Assembly: GCA_018057635.1 (NCBI GenBank)
Contig: JAGPDJ010000067.1
Span: forward strand, 1 to 9,020
Direction of reading: 5' to 3'
DNA: 9,020 nt
Source: Ferruginibacter sp.
Lineage (GTDB): Bacteria; Bacteroidota; Bacteroidia; Chitinophagales; Chitinophagaceae
A model generated the notes under the pieces. The model saw nothing but the letters and a program-made list of their open reading frames with translations, ran no database searches and was not told where the DNA came from. This document shows positions 5,665 to 9,020 of this stretch, piece after piece (position 1 is the first letter of the stretch; every line of letters starts with the position of its first letter). The translations under genes were made by a program, and so were the position numbers.

Positions 5665-7509
5665 TTAACTTTTTGCGCCTTCCATCAACTCTACACTCCT
5701 GCTTATAAAACTGGTTAAATTATTCCCGGTTAACAATCCCTGTGAAAGCAACGCAAGGTCTGAAAGGTTTTTTACAACCTTCTCCTGTTTAATTCCGTCG
5801 CTTTCTGCAAGCACCTGTTGATAGATCGGGTGGTTACCATTAACCGTTAAATTTACTTCATCGGGCATTTGTGCATACCATGCTGCCATCCCACCGCCCA
5901 TAGAAGCCATATCTTTCATACGGCGCATCTGTTCCGGCCTGGTAGCAGTAACCGGCGGCGCATCTGCACTCAATCCTTTTACTTCCACGTTCAGGTTCAA
6001 TCCTTCCAATGGTTTATCAAACAGGGTTTTTAATTTTTCAGCATCTTCTTTACTTAATACAGATTCATTTGAATCAGATTTGTCAATCAGGTTATCAGCA
6101 ATATCAGCGTCTACCCTGGTAAAGATCACATCCGGCCATTTCATTTCCACGGTATTGATAAATGCAGCATCCACCAGCGTTTCCATCTTAACAACAATAT
6201 ACCCTTTGGCCTTTGCCTGCTGAATGAATGCATCCTGCTGTACAGGGTTGGTGGTATATAATATCACCTGTTTACCTTCTTTATTTTTCTGCAATACCTG
6301 GGTGGCTTCACTGTATTCTGCAGTTGTATAGAATTTACTATCGGCATCTTCCATAACAAAGAACTTACCGGCTTTATCCAGGAACTTATCGTCGGTCATC
6401 ATACCATATTTCACAAACAATCCCAGGCTTTCCCATTTCTCCTCAAATGCTTTCCTGTCTGCATTGAAAATTTCTTCCAGCTTATCTGCCACTTTTTTTG
6501 TGATATGCGCATTGATCTTTTTCACATTGGGGTCACCCTGCAAATAACTGCGGCTAACGTTTAACGGTATATCCGGACTGTCAATTACACCATGTAACAG
6601 CATCAGGAATTCCGGAACGATATCTTTCACTTCATCGGTAACAAAAACCTGGTTGCTGTATAACTGTATCTTATCTTTTTGTATTTCGTAGCTCTGCTTT
6701 ATTTTAGGAAAATAAAGGATACCGGTCAGGTTGAAAGGGTAATCAACATTCAGGTGAATCCAGAACAACGGAGTTTCACCAAACGGGTAAAGTTCTTTAT
6801 AAAATGCCTGGTAGTCTTCGGTAGATAATTCGGATGGCTTTTTAGTCCAGGCAGGTGATGTATTATTAATCTGTTTCAATTCCCCTTCAGAACCTTCGGG
6901 AAAATAAACCGGTACAGGCAGGAATTTACAGAATTTTTCAAGTACTGTTCTAACCCGGTGGTCTTCCAGGAATTCCTTGCTTTCACTGTTCAGGTAAAGG
7001 ACTATAGATGTTCCCCTTTCTGCTTTTTCTGTTTCTTCCAGGGTATATTCAGGGCTGCCATCACACTCCCACCTTACTGCTTTTGAATCTTCCTTATAGC
7101 TTTTGGTAAATATTTCCACCTTCTCACTTACCATGAATGAACTGTAAAAACCGAGGCCGAAATGCCCGATGATATTATTTTCATTCTGGCCTTTATACTT
7201 GTCAAGAAACTCTTCTGCGCCGCTGAATGCCACCTGGTTGATGTATTTATCAACTTCTTCAGCAGTCATGCCCACGCCTTTGTCGGCAATGGTAAGCGTT
7301 CCCTTTTCCTTATCGATTGTTACATCTATCCGAAGGTCACCTAATTCTCCTTTTGCTTCTCCAATAGAAGACAATGTTTTTAATTTTTGAGTTGCGTCTA
7401 CTGCATTACTAACCAGTTCCCTGATAAAAATGTCATGTTCACTGTATAAGAATTTCTTAATAATTGGAAAAATATTTTCCGTTTGTACGCGTATACTGCC
7501 TTTTTGCAT
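5665..7509 (-). CDS. htpG: Molecular chaperone HtpG (bacterial Hsp90)
   Basis: 614 residues, close to the E. coli protein. HtpG is a cytosolic ATP-dependent dimeric chaperone that remodels client proteins, often with DnaK. The GHKL ATPase domain occupies about 1-215, with IRELVSNAVDA (29-39; catalytic Glu31, Mg-binding Asn35), DKGVGM (76-81), GHFGLGFYSSF (115-125) and the RGTSIVLYL strand (165-173). NAVDA in place of the common NASDA looks like the form usual in Bacteroidota. The middle domain carries the gamma-phosphate-sensing Arg of LNVSRSYLQ (R320). The C-terminal domain has a Met-rich helix (about 526-548) that matches the client-binding helix of the family, then the dimerisation region. 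The ATG at 7509 gives MQKGSIRVQTENIFP, a standard N-terminus. It is transcribed alone: convergent with the methyltransferase gene and preceded by the terminator of the next gene. I could not identify a heat-shock operator or sigma-32-type promoter in 7510-7640. Confidence 0.97.
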   Translation of the reverse strand: MQKGSIRVQTENIFPIIKKFLYSEHDIFIRELVSNAVDATQKLKTLSSIGEAKGELGDLRIDVTIDKEKGTLTIADKGVGMTAEEVDKYINQVAFSGAEEFLDKYKGQNENNIIGHFGLGFYSSFMVSEKVEIFTKSYKEDSKAVRWECDGSPEYTLEETEKAERGTSIVLYLNSESKEFLEDHRVRTVLEKFCKFLPVPVYFPEGSEGELKQINNTSPAWTKKPSELSTEDYQAFYKELYPFGETPLFWIHLNVDYPFNLTGILYFPKIKQSYEIQKDKIQLYSNQVFVTDEVKDIVPEFLMLLHGVIDSPDIPLNVSRSYLQGDPNVKKINAHITKKVADKLEEIFNADRKAFEEKWESLGLFVKYGMMTDDKFLDKAGKFFVMEDADSKFYTTAEYSEATQVLQKNKEGKQVILYTTNPVQQDAFIQQAKAKGYIVVKMETLVDAAFINTVEMKWPDVIFTRVDADIADNLIDKSDSNESVLSKEDAEKLKTLFDKPLEGLNLNVEVKGLSADAPPVTATRPEQMRRMKDMASMGGGMAAWYAQMPDEVNLTVNGNHPIYQQVLAESDGIKQEKVVKNLSDLALLSQGLLTGNNLTSFISRSVELMEGAKS

Positions 7510-7648
7510 AATTATAATTTTTTAAATTAACTGGCTTATATATTACAAATTATTGACCACATTTTAATTCGGGTCATTTTGTCATTTCTATACTCCTAAA
7601 CAGGCTGAATGAGCTTACCGGACTGAATAAACTACAGTTTCTAAAATA

Positions 7649-7678
7649 AAAATGGGGCTCTTGTATGAGCCCCATTTT
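7649..7678 (-). terminator. Intrinsic terminator of the T9SS repeat-protein gene
   Basis: A perfect 12-bp stem (AAAATGGGGCTC with GAGCCCCATTTT) has a 6-nt loop. On the minus strand it is followed by TTATTTTAG and, counting the stem's own end, an almost unbroken T-rich tail. It begins about 18 nt after the TAA at 7696. The arm is flanked by A/T on both sides, so some bidirectional activity is possible, but no rightward gene reaches it. It insulates htpG, whose start is at 7509, from read-through. Confidence 0.92.
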
Positions 7679-7695
7679 AAAAAATATGATAATTA

Positions 7696-9020
7696 TTACT
7701 CAACAAAGAATTGCTTGCTGATCTTGAAATCGTAGTTATATACCTGTAATGTGTATAAACCCCTTCCGATATTACCCGGTAAAGTAAAATTATCGTCAAT
7801 GAAATTAACCTGCAGGATTATTTCCCGCTGGTAAACCAGTTGGCCAATACTATTGATGATCTTAACCTGGTAATGGGCTGGTTTTACATTGTCTAATGAA
7901 TAATGTAAGTTCCCACCACGTTTTATGGGAGATGAATACACAACCAATCCTGCCGGAATGCTATCAGTTTTAAATGTTTCTTGTGCACCATAAGATATTC
8001 CTCCGTCATTTGAAGCATAGGCACGGTAGTAATATCTTGTTCCGCGTACCAGGCCATTCAAAGTAACTGTATAATCTGTTGTTGGTATATCCAGTTTACG
8101 AACCTTTGTTCCAAATCCGGGAGCAAAGCCATCAATACCGCTGTATTCAATACCATAAGTAATGGCAGGTGTACAACCCGGGTTAGAAATAGTTCCGCTC
8201 AATTTTACATTATTCGGTGTCAGCAATTCTGCCGCACCTGTTACAACGGTTGGAGCTGCATTGTTTCCAGAACCCCTCACTGCCACGTTGATGGCATTGG
8301 CACCACCACCGCTTACAGGAATATTTCCATTATAAAACTGAATTGCTGTTGGGCTGAATTTTACAAAAACTTCCTGGCTGAATTGTCCGCCCGGTTGTGT
8401 TAAACTGAGTGATGCTGTATAAGTTCCGGTTGCAGAAGTTGAGAAACTATACCCTGCAAAAGGCCCAACATTAATGTTTGTTGCATTAAGATAAGTACTG
8501 CTGATTGTAAATGAATTAGCAGCTGTTGTGGTATTCACACATACGCCACCAAAATCTGTAAGCGCTGTTGCTAATAGTACCGGTGTTGCAGTTGTGAAAG
8601 ATTGTTCTGTACCATACTCTGTGCCACCGGCATTGGTTGCATAAGCCTTGTAAAAATAAGTTGTAGCCGGAACAAGTCCGGTTAAATCTGATGAGAAACT
8701 TCCTGTTGCCAGGTTTGTTGATGCAACCTGGGTACCAGTGCCATTTGCAAAACCGGCTATAAGGCTGTATTCAATACCATATGCTGAAATTGCTGAACAT
8801 CCTATTGAAGGTATGGTTCCGGCAACCACTGCACTGGTTACAGTAATTGTACTTGCTGTACCTGTAGTTACAGCAGGTGGATTATTTGCCCCGGATCCGG
8901 AGGCAACTACATTGATAGCAGTAGCTCCACCACCAGATACGGCAATATTGCCATCATAAGACTGAATAGCAACCGGTGTAAAATTTACAAAAACCTCCTG
9001 GGAGAAATTACCTCCTGGCT
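7696..9020 (-). CDS. Secreted repeat protein with fibronectin type III-like domains and T9SS sorting domain (3' part)
   Basis: The frame is open from the TAA at 7696 to the window edge, so only the last 441 or so residues are seen and the true start lies beyond 9020. A GTG at 8829 is an internal Val codon: the frame before it continues the same repeat. Domains in order, by position: end of an Ig-like module (9018-8890), FN3-like domain (about 8886-8586, with TTYFYKAYATNAGG), full Ig-like module (8577-8269, starting near FGGVCVNTT), second FN3-like domain (8265-7960, with TRYYYRAYASNDGG), then the T9SS type A C-terminal domain (7959-7699) with INSIGQLVYQ, RGLYTLQVYN and the end KQFFVE. By family, that domain directs passage through the outer membrane by the type IX system and is removed on cell-surface attachment or release. 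Composition is rich in Thr, Ser, Gly and Ala. No enzymatic domain is visible; adhesion or a surface-structural role is an inference, and a catalytic domain may lie further N-terminal, outside the window. Confidence 0.85.
   Translation of the reverse strand, partial: PGGNFSQEVFVNFTPVAIQSYDGNIAVSGGGATAINVVASGSGANNPPAVTTGTASTITVTSAVVAGTIPSIGCSAISAYGIEYSLIAGFANGTGTQVASTNLATGSFSSDLTGLVPATTYFYKAYATNAGGTEYGTEQSFTTATPVLLATALTDFGGVCVNTTTAANSFTISSTYLNATNINVGPFAGYSFSTSATGTYTASLSLTQPGGQFSQEVFVKFSPTAIQFYNGNIPVSGGGANAINVAVRGSGNNAAPTVVTGAAELLTPNNVKLSGTISNPGCTPAITYGIEYSGIDGFAPGFGTKVRKLDIPTTDYTVTLNGLVRGTRYYYRAYASNDGGISYGAQETFKTDSIPAGLVVYSSPIKRGGNLHYSLDNVKPAHYQVKIINSIGQLVYQREIILQVNFIDDNFTLPGNIGRGLYTLQVYNYDFKISKQFFVE
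7960..8394 (-). repeat. 208-residue coding super-repeat, copy B (shortened at the C-terminal end)
   Basis: This aligns without gaps to the first 145 residues of copy A. The Ig-like segment of 43 residues from PGG to GSG is identical at 32 positions by hand alignment; the FN3-like half is clearly less similar. The unit stops near 7960, where the T9SS sorting domain replaces what would be the next Ig-like module. Confidence 0.75.
8395..9018 (-). repeat. 208-residue coding super-repeat, copy A
   Basis: One full 624-bp period of the tandem unit in the T9SS repeat protein, counted from one PGG(N/Q)FSQEVFV motif to the next. It holds the end of an Ig-like module, an FN3-like domain and the start of the next Ig-like module. 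Landmarks YGIEYS, GTI..(I/P)GC and (F/Y)YxAYA.N.GG all recur exactly 208 residues later without a gap. The codons differ at many third positions between copies, so this is an old duplication. Confidence 0.8.

Noticed and set aside
7510..7640. Heat-shock promoter or CIRCE-type operator before htpG
   Set aside because: I found no CIRCE inverted repeat and no exact TAnnTTTG box. ATAATTTG-like strings occur but lack a suitable partner box.
7696..8829. A complete gene starting with GTG at 8829
   Set aside because: The frame stays open to 9020, and the translated upstream part continues the same repeat, so the GTG is an internal Val codon and the gene is partial.
1..9020. CRISPR array, insertion sequence, phage or defence island, tRNA or rRNA
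   Set aside because: No short regular direct repeats with spacers, transposase or integrase reading frames, cloverleaf-like sequences or rRNA segments were seen. The only large repeat is in the coding sequence of the T9SS protein.

Overview
The window reads as ordinary chromosomal DNA of a Bacteroidota bacterium, most likely of the Chitinophagaceae type. The evidence is a type IX secretion (T9SS) C-terminal sorting domain, an OmpA/TSP3 outer-membrane protein of the kind common in that group, an HtpG with the N-terminal form typical of the phylum, a TTTG-N19-TAnnTTTG promoter, absence of clear Shine-Dalgarno sequences, and moderately AT-rich DNA. The genus is an inference I cannot confirm without a search.

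Layout: 1-312 is non-coding and holds one clear and one probable intrinsic terminator for the gene to its right, plus an imperfect inverted repeat. 313-1965 (minus) encodes an outer-membrane OmpA-family protein with TSP3 calcium-binding repeats. 1966-2242 is a divergent intergenic region with a good Bacteroidota promoter for the OmpA gene. 2243-5622 (plus) is a probable three-gene operon: a long-chain polyprenyl diphosphate synthase, RecJ (TTG start 8 nt after the previous stop), and a class I SAM-dependent methyltransferase of unknown substrate. 5665-7509 (minus) is htpG (Hsp90), convergent with that operon; its terminator hairpin overlaps the last codons and stop of the methyltransferase gene. 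7696 to the right edge (minus) is the 3' part of a large secreted, repeat-built T9SS cargo protein. It is open to the window edge and ends in a strong terminator at 7649-7678.

The genes do not form one obvious pathway. The synthase makes the isoprenoid chain probably used for menaquinone, RecJ acts in DNA repair and recombination, HtpG is a chaperone, and the OmpA and T9SS proteins belong to the cell surface. I found no tRNA or rRNA gene, CRISPR array, insertion sequence, phage gene or recognisable defence system. The best leads are modest: the 208-residue super-repeat of the secreted protein, the ten cysteines confined to the periplasmic half of the OmpA protein, the unassigned methyltransferase, and the overlap of a terminator with a coding end.
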